A stretch of DNA of 64,000 nt from Tridacna crocea (GCA_943736015.1 OX031071.1:11814119-11878118); one strand, 5' to 3'; numbered from the stretch's first letter, positions 42,509 to 52,594 are shown. Numbers and translations: made by a program. The notes: generated from the sequence alone by a model not told the origin.

Positions 42509-42733
42509 ACCCTTTCCCAAACAATCCCTGTTTTTTACGGATCTAGAATAGTAGCCTTTCGAAAACATTGTGGGAAAAGAAGAAAATGCTGGTAACCAGC
42601 ATTTTCTGCTTTTTCCACAATGTTTTCTACCCTCTCATAGACAGAAATCATCTTTTCAGCAAGAGTTGAAATTTCGTCTGCTAATGCTTTCAATTTGGTC
42701 TAGTCCAAAAGGTTGTCGTTTGGAAAGGGTTAA
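42506..42733 (-). mobile_element. MITE A, full length
   Basis: TTAACCCTTTCCCAAAC...TTGGAAAGGGTTAA, inserted at the TTTA end of subrepeat 2. Confidence 0.86.
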
Positions 42734-42834
42734 AAGGTTTTAACATTTGTACTTATAAGCATAAAGAAATTCTAATCATTTTCTTCAATCAACTACCCAT
42801 AAGAAAATACATTAAAGACCTGTACCACTTTAGG

Positions 42835-43080
42835 TACAATATACTGTTGGTAAATTTTTCTTTTCGCCATCTAGGAATACGTGCATAAAGGAAAAATATC
42901 ACTACAAGTACATTTTTTTCAGCGATACAAAAACATAATTTTTGGTTTTTACTTGTAAATTACCTTAAATGGGTAGAAAAATAAAATGTTTCAAATCATT
43001 ATTGTTATTCTATTTAATAAACAGGCATAATATATTTCCATGCGTATTTTCTTTTCCATTCCGTCCATTGCTCTAAAATA
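42835..43080 (+). repeat. Subrepeat 3
   Basis: TTTTCGCCATCTAGGAATAC, CACTACAAGTACATTTTTTT and TTTTCCATTCCGTCC; the most diverged of the three. Confidence 0.55.
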
Positions 43081-43505
43081 TTTCAATTCCGCTCTTTAGG
43101 CCTACCGAGTCATTATCTCCCGCTAGATGGCATTCTACAAATACTCGAATCATCGAAGAATATGACATGTGCAGACAACGGTAAAGAGTAGGAGCAGTTC
43201 TGCATTTCCATTGGTTCCTAAGATCATGTGACTGGACGAGTTCATTTGCGTTTAAAAATAGATGCATTCTGCACAAGAACATTAATTGTTTCACAAAATG
43301 TTGCGCAGCAGACCGTTAATAATTCTTTCACGATTCTTTATGAGTTTAAAAACAAGTAAACAACATCAAAAAAGGTGAAGGAAACCCCACACAACAATTT
43401 CACAAACATTCACACCTATTTTACCAAATTAAACCTGGCGAATATGATGAAAGATTTCAACCGGAAGTACCTACACTCTCCATGAACATCTCTTCTGAAC
43501 TATAT
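43081..43505. other. No recognised feature
   Basis: Within the composite region; CTCCCGCTAGATGGCATTC near 43120 is a lone stretch. Confidence 0.4.
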
Positions 43506-43514
43506 TAAATATAA

Positions 43515-43539
43515 GGTCGCCGGCTTCTGCCGGGCGACC
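43515..43539. repeat. Hairpin GGTCGCC...GGCGACC
   Basis: GGTCGCCGGC and CCGGGCGACC pair around TTCTG. Confidence 0.8.
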
Positions 43540-43865
43540 AATTATAGTCTTTGTCCTCCCACAACATATAATCATGTAATAGACAACTTTTAGACCCTGC
43601 TGTGAAACAGACACAATCAACTTGAATGAAGTCTGAGAATGTTGTGGCAAAAAGCGGAAATTTCTCTTCTTTTGTCATCATGTTCTCTGCAGTGAACTGT
43701 TGCAAAGGAGAAAAAAGTTGTGGGCTTTAGGTGATGAATTCTTGCATTAATTATTTTGTAGAAATGTTATTCAATATGCTTGTTGGCAAATTGTTACTGC
43801 TTTTTAAGGCTTATGTGTGCTATAATGTATGTGAAGTCCCTGAGATTTTTTTGACATTGTTGGCC
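43540..43865. other. No recognised feature
   Basis: A TTGTGGCAAAAAGCGGAAA trace near 43640 may be a worn MITE C. Confidence 0.35.
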
Positions 43866-44096
43866 GCAACTCTTCACCAAACGACAAAATTTTAAACTTG
43901 TCAGAATTGAAAGCACTTGCAGACGACAAAATGAACATGGCTCAAAAATTGAAACTTCTCTTTACATACAAGTAGAAAACATTTTCAGAAAAGGAGAAAA
44001 TGCTGGTCACCAGCATTTTCTCCTTTTCCCACAATGTTTTCAGAAGGCTTCTTCCTTTGGGTCCGAAAAACCAGGGATATTTTGGTAAAGGGTTAA
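43866..44096 (+). mobile_element. MITE A, full length
   Basis: GCAACTCTTCACCAAACGAC...GGTAAAGGGTTAA; core ATGCTGGTCACCAGCAT shows a paired change. Confidence 0.83.
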
Positions 44097-44313
44097 ACAC
44101 ACTACCATGTTATAATAGCCCAGAGGAAGAAGCCTTTGAAAGAAAATGTGTGAAAAAAGAAGAATATGGTAGTGACAGAATTTTCTCCTTTTTACCACAG
44201 TGCTTTCTACCATATATGAGACCATTCAGGTCATTTTAGTTTCATTTATTTGTCTCCTGCTAATGTTTTAAAGTTGGACAAGTCTCAAATTTCGACATGT
44301 CGCGAAGAGTTAA
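44093..44313 (-). mobile_element. MITE A, diverged
   Basis: Shares TTAA with the previous copy; hairpin arms partly lost; GCGAAGAGTTAA end. Confidence 0.65.
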
Positions 44314-44524
44314 TGCTTTTAATGCTTGTGTGTGCAACAATGTATGTTAACCCTTTGGGAATTTTTGTGACATTTTGAAATGTTTTTCTGAACAACCTGG
44401 GTCAAGATCAGACTGTGTAGAATATACTTATTGATCTTGAATTTCCAGTATCTTCGATCGGTACATGTATTCACCAACTACTTTTATGAACATTTTTCGT
44501 CTTCTTTCCAAATTTTTTTACATT

Positions 44525-44612
44525 AATTTTGAAAGTAACACAACATATAATTGGCTAAAGCAAATGGTGTAGCCAATCAAAAGTTGTGTTACTTTGAAGT
44601 TTAGAAAATCTG
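44525..44612. repeat. Inverted repeat AGTAACACAAC
   Basis: GAAAGTAACACAACATATAA with TTGGCTA at left pairs with TAGCCAATCAAAAG and TTGTGTTACTTTG at right; a small foldback element. Confidence 0.7.
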
Positions 44613-44785
44613 AGAGATAAAGACTTAGAACATTCTCACTACAGACCTTCAGATTTACAAGGATTCACTGTTCTGGTTCTTTTCTGTCATACAGTATTTG
44701 AACTGTTTTTTTTTTTCTATTGATTGAATTTTTTTTTTCAATGATATAAGCAATATAAGGGTTACATTTGTGGCTTTTGTTTTGC

Positions 44786-44851
44786 TTAACTCTTTACTAG
44801 ATTACAAACTTTAGAGTCGTCTATATTAGAAGTATTTTGCAGACAACAAAT
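44786..44851 (+). mobile_element. MITE A, left arm scrap
   Basis: TTAACTCTTTACTAG to GCAGACAACAAATTGA. Confidence 0.5.
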
Positions 44852-45081
44852 TGACCTTTACCACACAGCTAAATTTTAGACTTATACAAATTGAAAGCAT
44901 TTGTGGAAGACTATTTCATAGTAGCTCCAATGAGGGAAAGTTTTTTTTTGATAGGGTAGAATACTATTGAAGAAAAGTAGAAAATGCTGGTTATCAGGAT
45001 TTTCTTCTTTTCCCACAATGTTTTCAAAAGTCTTCTTTCGTCAGGGTTGTTGAAAGTCGAGATTGTGTGGTAAAGGATTAA
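44851..45081 (+). mobile_element. MITE A, full length, diverged
   Basis: TTGACCTTTACCACAC...GGTAAAGGATTAA. Confidence 0.75.
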
Positions 45082-45109
45082 GACTTAGTTCCTCTTTGAA
45101 CAGCTATGA

Positions 45110-45310
45110 AAAGCTTATGAGAAAAAGAAAAAATGTTGGTACACTGCAATTTCTATTTGTTTCCCACAATGTTTTTCAAAGTTTTCTTTCTAAGTGTCAT
45201 TTCATGACCCTGGGGAAGAGGCCTTTTTGAAAATTATGAAAATGCAGGTGACCAGCAATTTATTCATTTTGCACAATATTTTCTACCCTGGCAGAAATCT
45301 CAGTTATTTT
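45110..45310. mobile_element. Two worn MITE A pieces
   Basis: TTTCCCACAATGTTTTTC at 45155 and AAATGCAGGTGACCAGCAAT near 45245 with TTTTCTACCCT after. Confidence 0.45.
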
Positions 45311-45312
45311 TT

Positions 45313-45534
45313 TTAATCTTTTACCAAACAAACCCTGGTTTTTTCGACATTGTATGGAATCCTTTTGAATACATAGTGGGAAAAGGAGAAATTGCTGGTT
45401 ACAACTCCTCTTTCCACTATGTTTTAAACCCTACTGGAAACGAAATTCCAATTTTTGAGTTACGTTTATTTTGTTGTCTGCATGTGCTTCCAATTTAGAC
45501 CGGTCTAAAATTTTGTTGTTTGGTGAAGAGTTAA
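45313..45534 (-). mobile_element. MITE A, full length
   Basis: TTAATCTTTTACCAAAC...GGTGAAGAGTTAA; right hairpin arm shortened. A long-arm scrap follows to about 45615, 45 bases before exon 12. Confidence 0.72.
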
Positions 45535-45659
45535 TTTGTACCAGTTTTAGATTTGTCATCTGCCGATGCTTTAAGTTTGAAAGAGTCTAAAATTTGTTCT
45601 TTAGTTAAGGGCTTACAACTAACCCTGACTGTGTTTGTGTTGTATTTTTGGGGAAGCAG

Positions 45660-45818
45660 TAGTTCAGAGCTTAGTGACAGCGAGGGGGAAATGATCAACA
45701 TGATACCCATGACAGCCCGGGCGACACCCTTTCATCAAGACAATTTAACAACAATAACCTCCCAGCCTTTCCCCTCTGCCAACAACAATTTTCAACCCAC
45801 ATATAAAAAACACCTTAG
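45660..45818 (+). CDS. Exon 12 (159 nt)
   Basis: Acceptor gggaagcag and donor TTAG|gtaagg. After the carried AG it reads SSSELSDSEGEMINMIPM, continues TARATPFHQDNLTTITSQPF and ends NFQPTYKKHL with AG left over. The opening SSELSDSEGE is a typical casein kinase 2 type acidic Ser cluster (inference). The acceptor is a NAGNAG (AAGCAG), allowing one extra Ser. Confidence 0.85.
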
Positions 45819-45944
45819 GTAAGGCTACCTCCATATAGTCTGCGTTTAATGCTCTATATGACTTTAATTTTAGACATTGAAATCATAGTTTACATTGAAA
45901 GCTTTGCAAAGGGTTCGAATGACAGGATTTGCCTTGTAAAAGGA

Positions 45945-46025
45945 TAGTAAAAAATATGTGAAAAGAAGAAAATGCTGATGACCAGCATTTCCCACAGGTT
46001 CAAAAGCTTTGTATCCCTGGATACA
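45945..46025 (+). mobile_element. MITE A scrap
   Basis: GAAAATGCTGATGACCAGCA only. Confidence 0.4.
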
Positions 46026-46367
46026 AGATCATTTAAAAAAACAATGTGTTGCATGTCTGTAGGTCAAAGATAAAGGTCACAGCAAGGTCAAACATGTTTA
46101 GAAAGAAAATTTGGAGGTTCATGCTTACTCTCAATTGCAATCTTTTTGATATTGAATGAATTGAGTAAAACTGAGCAGAATTGTCAACCACATGAAGACA
46201 ATATGTTTTTGCTTGCACAAGTATAATGACTGGGGGTCAAAGGTCAAAGTCATCCTAAGATCAAATGCTTAATTTTTTTTATGAAGTGGAGGGGTATTCA
46301 GCCTTTCACTTTTCTTAAGAATTTCCGCATTTCATAGCAAAAAATGTCAAACGCATTTAGACGATTT

Positions 46368-46575
46368 GTGTGGTGTCTATAATTGTGAGGTAGAGCATCA
46401 GCCTTGTAACCATAAGGTCGGGAGTTCCATACCTGAGAGCAGGTGTCATCTTTAGGATTTTTCATTGGCCAACATGTTTGGCGTGAGTACTGGTGTAGTT
46501 CCCAGGAAGTGGAATCTAGAAAGACTAGTATAAATTGTAAAAAATTGTTTCTGAATCGATGTAAAATAAATGTGT
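46368..46575 (+). mobile_element. tRNA-derived SINE
   Basis: The head has an A-box-like GAGGTAGAGC (46388-46397) and a B-box-like GGGAGTTCCATACC (46420-46433). The body has GGCGTGAGTACTGG and GTTCCCAGGAAG; the tail is GAATCGATGTAAAATAAATG. A minus-strand copy of body and tail lies at 52753-52872, which supports a family. Confidence 0.75.
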
Positions 46576-46848
46576 TTAACCCTTTACCAAACAATCCCTG
46601 GTTTTTACGACCCTGAGATAAAAGCCTTTTGAAAACATTGTGGAAAAAGGAGAAAATGCTGGTAACCATAGGGTAGAAAACATTGTGGAAAAAGGAGAAA
46701 ATGCTGGTAACCAGCATTTTCTCCTTTTCCCACAATGTTTTCTACCCTATGGAAAACATATTCCATCATTTGAACCACATTAGAATTGTCATCTGCAAAT
46801 GCTTTTAATTTGGACCAGTCTAAAACTTTGTTGTTTGGTAAAGAGTTA
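46576..46848 (-). mobile_element. MITE A with duplicated hairpin arm
   Basis: TTAACCCTTTACC...GGTAAAGAGTTAA; the left stem GGAAAAAGGAGAAAATGCTG occurs twice, the second after a copied GGGTAGAAAACATTG, giving three stem halves. Confidence 0.85.
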
Positions 46849-46861
46849 AACTAAGATGATT

Positions 46862-46990
46862 TGTTACATATAAGAAGCGTGTAGTGGAGCAATACAAGCC
46901 ATCATGGCCCTCTTTGTAGCTCACCTCAGCACTCAGTGCATAAATTGAGGTTTTGTGATTGCTGACTGCCTGTCAACATTTTTCAAGATC
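46862..46990. repeat. Ends of two bivalve repeat elements
   Basis: TAGTGGAGCAATACAAGCC with CATGGCCCTC resembles the end of 25895-26820; GTAGCTCACCTCAGCACTC resembles the head of 5088. Confidence 0.45.
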
Positions 46991-47000
46991 TTGGAAAGTA

Positions 47001-47228
47001 TTAACTCATTACCACACAATCCTACATTTTTACGAACATGAGAAAGAAGCCTTTAGAAAACATTGTGGGAAAAGGAGAAAATGCTGGAAACCAGCATTTT
47101 CTCCTTTTCTCACAGTGTTTTCTACTCATCACAAAACAAATTTTCAATTTCAGTGACTTTTACTTTGTGGTCTGCAAATGCTTTTTATTTGGACAAGCCT
47201 AAAATATTGTTGTTTGGTAATGAGTTAA
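47001..47228 (-). mobile_element. MITE A, full length
   Basis: TTAACTCATTACCACAC...GGTAATGAGTTAA; compensated core CTGGAAACCAG. Confidence 0.87.
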
Positions 47229-47348
47229 GCTGACAATTAATATTTATTTAGCATGATAACTATCATAGTGTAACAGCTTCCATAATAACTTGCATGATTT
47301 GTGTATGCAGCTTTATGTAAATGATGTTAGCTTTTCTTTACTGATTTT

Positions 47349-47403
47349 TTAACCAAACAACATTGTAGGCGACTGATTATTTATAGCATTTACAGACAAC
47401 AAT
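47349..47403 (+). mobile_element. MITE A left arm scrap
   Basis: TTAACCAAACAACATTG and CATTTACAGACAACAA. Confidence 0.4.
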
Positions 47404-47612
47404 ATGTCTCCACCATCAGCAAAATTTTAGACTTGGCTATATTGGAAGTATTTGCAGACGCCAAAACATTGTGTCTAAAAAAATTGTACTTTGTTTTTGG
47501 AAGGGTAGAAAACATTGTTGGTAAACAACATGTTCTCTTTTTCCCACAAACTTTTAAAAAAGCTTTCTTCATCACAGTCATTAAAACTCAAGATTGTGTG
47601 GTAAAGGATTAA
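47404..47612 (+). mobile_element. MITE A, loop region lost
   Basis: AAAATTTTAGACTTGGC to GGTAAAGGATTAA, 30 bases before exon 13; the loop is reduced to GGTAAACAACATG. Confidence 0.65.
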
Positions 47613-47642
47613 TGTGGCTATCAGGGTCTGATTTGTTTTCAG

Positions 47643-47808
47643 TTTACGCGGACCAACTTTACGATCTGTGTCACGTCAAGTAGCTAACAGTGCCTCTCCG
47701 GTAGGATATGCCCATCACACAAATATGATACGAGCCGATATGTTACAGTCACACAGTCGAGGGGAAGATAAAACACAAATTGATAGAAAAAGAACAACAG
47801 GACCTTTG
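47643..47808 (+). CDS. Exon 13 (166 nt)
   Basis: Acceptor ttgttttcag and donor TTG|gtaggt. After the carried AG it reads SLRGPTLRSVSRQVANS, passes GYAHHTNMIRADMLQSH and ends DRKRTTGPL in phase 0. It is basic and Ser/Arg-rich. No domain is recognisable. Confidence 0.85.
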
Positions 47809-47856
47809 GTAGGTTACATTGTCTCATGGCACTGACACAGCAGTCTTATTCACTGT

Positions 47857-48089
47857 CTACTCTTTACCAAACAACAAAACTTTAGACTGGTACAAATTAA
47901 AGGCACTTACAGACTACATACTAAACATGCTGTAAGTCGAAAATTGAAATTTCTTTCCAGCAGAGTAGAAAACATTGTGGGAAAAGAATAAAATGCTGGT
48001 TACCAGCATTTTCTCCTTTTCCAACAATGTTTTCAAAAGGCTTATGTCTCAGGGTCAGAAAAATTAGGGATTGTTTGTTAAAAGGTCAA
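47857..48089 (+). mobile_element. MITE A, full length
   Basis: CTACTCTTTACCAAAC...GTTAAAAGGTCAA; good hairpin; shares TCAA with the next. Confidence 0.8.
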
Positions 48090-48189
48090 GTCTTTACCAA
48101 AGGACAAAAGTTTAGACTGATCGAAATTGAAAGCACTTGCAGACAACAATATAAACCAATATCTGTTTAGAGCAAGGTAGAAAACATGA
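48086..48189 (+). mobile_element. MITE A, left half
   Basis: TCAAGTCTTTACCAAAGGAC to GGTAGAAAACATG. Confidence 0.6.
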
Positions 48190-48483
48190 TTTATATGGAT
48201 TTGCTTTAGTTGTTTATAAGCTACCGGTAAGCCATGTACAAAACCTATTGCCCTTCCAATATTCCATTCAGTACCAGGACCCTTTTCTAAGAATGAACTC
48301 GAATACCTTATTATTCTCTGCAGTTGGCAGAAGGATATGGTTTTAGTGTTGTCTGTACGTCTATCTGTCTATCATTGTGTTCCGTCCCGGACAGTACCAC
48401 TTATACCATTGTATGGAATGGAGAAACTTTATACATGTGTCCACCTGTTCCGCCAATATTATTCTGTAGTATACTGGTCTATC

Positions 48484-48620
48484 CCACAGATAGATGTAAA
48501 GGTGGAGCTTGTGTTGGTATAAGGGGACACTTGTACTGCCTTGCTATAGAGCTAGCTTTTTCTTTGCGATGTGATAGAGCGTTTGCCTTGATACCAAGGT
48601 TCAAACCTCAACAGTGACGG
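48484..48620 (+). mobile_element. Possible tRNA-derived SINE head
   Basis: GATGTGATAGAGCG and, 30 bases on, AAGGTTCAAACCTC look like A and B boxes; GGTGGAGCTTGTG upstream echoes 25430. Confidence 0.4.
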
Positions 48621-48745
48621 CTGTTTGTGAGAACTGTTACAATTCTTTTTTATTTTTTGATTTACTGCAAAATTGAGTAATGTGGTCGCGTAAATTTTTG
48701 AAAACAACATTTAGCCTAATATTCCTCTTCCAACATTTCAAACAG

Positions 48746-48803
48746 TATCAGGTAGCCAAACAAAATCTCAGTGCAGATATGCAACTGGACATTAGTCCCA
48801 AGG
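48746..48803 (+). CDS. Exon 14 (58 nt)
   Basis: Acceptor tttcaaacag and donor AAGG|gtaaga. It reads YQVAKQNLSADMQLDISPK in phase 0 and leaves one G. The phase-1 end does not match the phase-0 starts of the later candidates, so an exon is missing between them, or this one is skipped in some messages. Reading through the donor gives a short tail GKIIFVKV and a stop, so it could also be a terminal exon. Confidence 0.7.
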
Positions 48804-48829
48804 GTAAGATCATTTTTGTGAAAGTTTGA

Positions 48830-48975
48830 GCTGTGTTCATTCATGATTCGCCAACTCATCATGGCTTTTACTCTAAATTCCAAGATTAACTCTTTAATTG
48901 GCTGAGCAAGAACAGATCAGCCAATCAAATAACTAGGCTTAGAATTTAGAGATGTTGGTGAATACAGGATTCCTA
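48830..48975. repeat. Inverted repeat around CTCTAAATTC
   Basis: TTCATTCATGATTCGCCAAC with TCTAAATTC at left, GAATTTAGAGATGTTGG with TGAATACAGG at right; AATTGGCTGA/TCAGCCAATC nearer the centre. Confidence 0.6.
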
Positions 48976-49169
48976 TGAGTTTGCTGACCTTTGTGAAAAT
49001 TCTGTGCCATTGTTTAAAGTCTCGTGGCTTTACTGTTCTTGTGACATTTTATAGAATATTTGCTGAAGTTTTGTTGTTGCATTCATTTAAGTGACAATTG
49101 TTCATGATGTGCTTAAGTTTGTTTAGTTTATATTTCTAGTGTGCTATGTGTAACATGGGATGTGTTTTT

Positions 49170-49637
49170 AGCTCAACTGAGCACAAATTGCTCAAGGTGA
49201 GCTTTTATGATCGTGCTGTGGCCTTCTTAGTTTAACTCATTACCAAACGACAATATTTTAGGCTGGTCCAAATTGAAAGCATTTGCAGACAACAAAATTA
49301 ATGTGAATCAGAAATTGAAATTTGATTTGGAAAGGGAAGAAAACATTGTGGGAAAAGGAGAAAATGCTGGTTACCAGCATTAAAATGCTGGTTACCAGCA
49401 TTTTCTCCTTTTTCACAATGTTTTCAAAGGCTTTTTTTCTCAGGGTTGTTAAATGTCGGGATCGTGTAGTAAAGGGTTAATAGTCAAAAAAGGTGGTCAA
49501 AACATTGTCATAATATCTGGGACTACTTGGAAATTCTAACGTCAAGTCAAAAAGTAGGTCACTGGAACAAGTCTCAGAAAAAAACCTTGTGTGCTTTCTG
49601 GAGGCCACATTTTCAAATTGGCATACATGAAAATTGG
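49170..49637 (+). mobile_element. Bivalve AGCTCA repeat, interrupted and truncated
   Basis: TTAGCTCAACTGAGCAC head at 49170; body resumes after the MITE with GGTCACTGGAACAAGTCTC and GGAGGCCACATTTTC; the long-inverted-repeat element at 49639 cuts it off. Confidence 0.65.
49232..49480 (+). mobile_element. MITE A with expanded loop, inside a bivalve repeat
   Basis: TTAACTCATTACCAAACGAC...GTAAAGGGTTAA; the centre reads GGTTACCAGCATT then AAAATGCTGGTTACCAGCAT, one extra loop copy. Confidence 0.85.
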
Positions 49638-49638
49638 T

Positions 49639-50346
49639 CATCTTCGCAAGCCAAGGCTGACGATTCACTACGCTACCCTTGGCAGATCAAGCTTAATTTT
49701 TACATTCCCCGATACGCTTTTTCATTGGATGCAGCCATCTCTAACTGCAACGAATGAAATCGCTTGTAGCATTTCATCTTTGATAAAAAAAGAATAGTAA
49801 AAGAATAGAAGGTTAACATGGAAACCCATGTGGATGTCTGCTTATCGCTTCATGTTGAATAATTGTGTTCATAAGCGGTTTGTAAAACAGTATTTCGTTG
49901 GCTTTCAGAAATATGTAAAAAAAGGGGGTAATAACCAGCATCCAATAGAGGGCACATCGCATGAATCTCGACTACGTGGATCTTACCTTGGCTGATTCAG
50001 CCCGATTTCGAGATTCTTGCAATGTGCCCTCTAGTGGATGCTGGTTATTACCCCCCTTTATGTCATATTTCTAAAAGCAAATGAAATATCATTTTACAAA
50101 TCGCTTACGAATACACATAAATTGATAAGCAGACATTCATGTGAGTTTCCATGTTTACCTTCTATTCGAAAGGTAGCGACCTTGTTCTATTTTTATCAAA
50201 GATGAAGTGCTACGAGCAATTTCATTCATTGCAGATAGAGCTGGCTGCATCCAATGAAAAAGCGTATCGGGTGAATGTAAAAATTAAGCTCGATCCGCCA
50301 AGGCTAGAGGAGCGTAGTGAATCGTCAGCCGTGGCTTGCGCAGATG
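49639..50346. mobile_element. Long-inverted-repeat (Mutator-like?) element, copy 1
   Basis: Arms of about 330 bp (49639-49971 and 50008-50346) are reverse complements with scattered changes; ends CATCTTCGCAAGCC and GGCTTGCGCAGATG. The centre carries no gene. Long inverted ends are typical of Mutator-like elements and their deletion derivatives. No target duplication is seen for this copy. Confidence 0.7.
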
Positions 50347-50366
50347 ACCATGCAGTGGCAGACTGA
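50151..50366 (+). other. 71-codon ORF inside the inverted arm
   Basis: Starts MFTFYSKGSDLVLFLSK and continues ASNEKAY and VNVKIKLDP. A related frame of 69 codons lies in the element at 55450 on the minus strand. About one in five residues differs, many non-conservatively, so there is no sign of selection on protein. It could be a captured gene scrap. Confidence 0.3.
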
Positions 50367-50445
50367 CATCTTCACAAAGATTTTCATGGTTATAAATGGT
50401 GTGATTTAGATGTAGATGCCTTATAAAGCTGCTAGACTACTTGTT

Positions 50446-50674
50446 TTAACCCATTACCAAACGACAATATTTTAGACTTGTCCAAATTGAAAGCATTTGC
50501 AGACGACAATATAAAAGTGGCTGAAAATTTGAAATTTGTTCTGGGAAGGGTAGAAAACACTGTGGGAAAAGGAGAAAATGCTGGTCACCAGCATTTTCTC
50601 CTTTTCCCACAGTGTTTTCAAAAGGTTTCTTTCTCAGGGGCGTCAAAAGTAGGGATTGTGTGGTAATGGGTTAA
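50446..50674 (+). mobile_element. MITE A, full length
   Basis: TTAACCCATTACCAAACGAC...GGTAATGGGTTAA; core CTGGTCACCAG with paired change. The right TTAA is shared with a B copy. Confidence 0.9.
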
Positions 50675-50892
50675 CCCTTTTTCAAACAACAAATTTTGGA
50701 CCCTTCCAAACGGAAAGAGTGTACAGACGACAATTTTAGATTTGGAGAAAATTGCAGAAAGTTCTCAAAGGAAAGAAAACACTGTGGGAAAAGAAATTCC
50801 TCATTACGAGCAATTTCTCCTTTTCCCACAGTGTTTTTGAAGACTTTTACTGTAGACACGTAAAAACCAGGGCTTGTTTGGGAAAGGGTTAA
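50671..50892 (+). mobile_element. MITE B, full length
   Basis: TTAACCCTTTTTCAAAC...GGGAAAGGGTTAA; left stem slightly shortened. Confidence 0.86.
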
Positions 50893-51128
50893 GCCAAATA
50901 TGTTCCATATTTTATTAAACTAAAGTCATTCTTGTGGCATAATTCATTACAAATATTACTTGTAGCGGTTATGAGAATAGCAAATAGATTATGAAAGATA
51001 GAAAAATGCATGACCAGCATTTTCCTATTGTTTAGAGGTACATTATCATGGTGAGAATTTTTACTGATAGGAATTTTAAATGAAATATTAAATCATAAGT
51101 ATATTGCTTTCTGATCAATTTTCATTCT

Positions 51129-51357
51129 TTAAGCCTTTACCAAACAACAAAATTTTAGACTAGTCCAAAATCAAAGCATTTGCAGATGACAAAATAAATG
51201 TGAATCAAAAACTGAAATTTGTTTTAAGAGCAGTAAAAATCATTGGGGGAAAAGGAGAAAATGCTGGTCACTAGCATTTTCTTATTTTCCCACAAAGTTT
51301 TTACAAGGTTTCTTTCTCAGGGTCATTAAAAGTCATGATTCTGTGGTAAGGGGTTGA
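51129..51357 (+). mobile_element. MITE A, full length
   Basis: TTAAGCCTTTACCAAAC...GGTAAGGGGTTGA. Confidence 0.8.
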
Positions 51358-51522
51358 CTGGGTTTGACTTTATTAGATAGCCCATTTCTCTACAATCAGA
51401 GTAAATCCTAGTACAGTTGCAATTCCTGTCCAAAGCTGTTCAACTTTCGGTTTGATTTTTAAAAAAAAAAAATAGATATAATACAAATACAATACATTCC
51501 GTACGAAATTATGACATTTCAG

Positions 51523-51552
51523 ACCCACTATGGTGATGACACTATACCAAAG
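51523..51552 (+). CDS. Possible exon 15 (30 nt)
   Basis: Acceptor tgacatttcag and donor AAG|gtaaat enclose ten open codons in phase 0 (THYGDDTIPK). It would fit between exon 13 and either terminal exon. Short, so chance cannot be excluded. Confidence 0.4.
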
Positions 51553-51816
51553 GTAAATAAGTTCAATGTTGAGGGTTTTTGTCTGTGGTTTTATCGTTAC
51601 TAAACTAACTTCTTTGTGTACATCATCGATGCTCATAGTTGTGGCTGTGAAGCCCAGGAAACATAAATATGTGAACTGTTGCCGTGATGTGACTGAAAAA
51701 ATGTTGGAATTTTGTGTAAAACACCATTCAAAACAAACCATAGTTGTAGCATTATATGATTCTATCAGACGCTACAATAATTTATTATTAAACATTTCCT
51801 GTCTCTTTTTAGATCT

Positions 51817-52046
51817 TCACCTTATACTAAATAACAAAAGTTTAGACTGATCCCAGTTGAAAGTATTTGCAAACAACAAAAACGAAAGTGACTGAAAATG
51901 TGGAGTTTGGTTTTGGAAGGGTAGAAAACATTGTGGAAAAAAGAGAAACTGCCGGTTTCCAGCATTTTCTCCTTTTCCACACATTGTTTCCAAAAGGCTT
52001 CTATTGCTGGGCAGATAAAACCAGGGATTGTATGGTAAAGGGTTAA
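51817..52046 (+). mobile_element. MITE A, full length
   Basis: TCACCTTATACTAAATAAC...GGTAAAGGGTTAA; core CTGCCGGTTTCCAGCA is worn. Confidence 0.75.
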
Positions 52047-52071
52047 ATTTATATCAAAGTAACTTATTGTC

Positions 52072-52292
52072 TTACTCCTTTACAATACAATTCTTAGTTT
52101 TAACAACCCTGAAAGTGAGTGCTTTTGAAAACATTGTTGGAAAATGAGAAAATACGTATAACCAGCATTTTCTCCTTTACCCACAATCTTTTCAGCCCTA
52201 TCAGAAACACTAATCGTAATTTGAGCTACATTTAATTTGTTGTCTGCCAAATTAGATAGAGTCCAAAATTTTGCCATTTTGCAAATTGTTAA
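52072..52292 (-). mobile_element. MITE A, diverged
   Basis: TTACTCCTTTACAATAC...GCAAATTGTTAA. Confidence 0.7.
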
Positions 52293-52383
52293 GGCCACGG
52301 GGAAGATGAGTTTCTTTTTCTCACAGTGTTGCCAAAGGTTGGCAACTGCAGGGGTATAAAAAGGTTATACTTGTATAGCGAGG

Positions 52384-52594
52384 ATTAACTCTTTACCAGA
52401 CGACGAAATTTTATACTGGTCCATATTGAAAGAACTTGCTGACAACAAAATAAACGTTACTCAAAAATTGAAATTTATTTCCAGCAGGGTAGAAAACATT
52501 TGGGGAAATAGGGAAAATGCTGGTTACTAGCTTTCTCTTCTATTCCCACAATGTTTTCAAAAGCTTTCTTTCTCATTGTCATTAAAAGTCGGTC
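52384..52594 (+). mobile_element. MITE A, right end lost
   Basis: TTAACTCTTTACCAGACGAC to the short arm AAAAGTCGG. Confidence 0.72.

Larger units (their letters stand above)
39612..43545. mobile_element. Composite repeat region bounded by GGTCGCCCG motifs
   Basis: The left edge has AACAAGAG, GACGCAAGGGGCGTC and AAGGTCGCCCG; the right edge has hairpin GGTCGCC-GGCTTCTGCC-GGGCGACC. Between them lie three copies of a ~270-bp subrepeat, a LINE 3' part and a tandem repeat. It may be one large old element with later insertions, or several side by side. Confidence 0.4.

Noticed and set aside
51566-51850. 94-codon frame after the 30-nt exon candidate
   Set aside because: It runs through intron into a MITE and its reverse strand is equally open.
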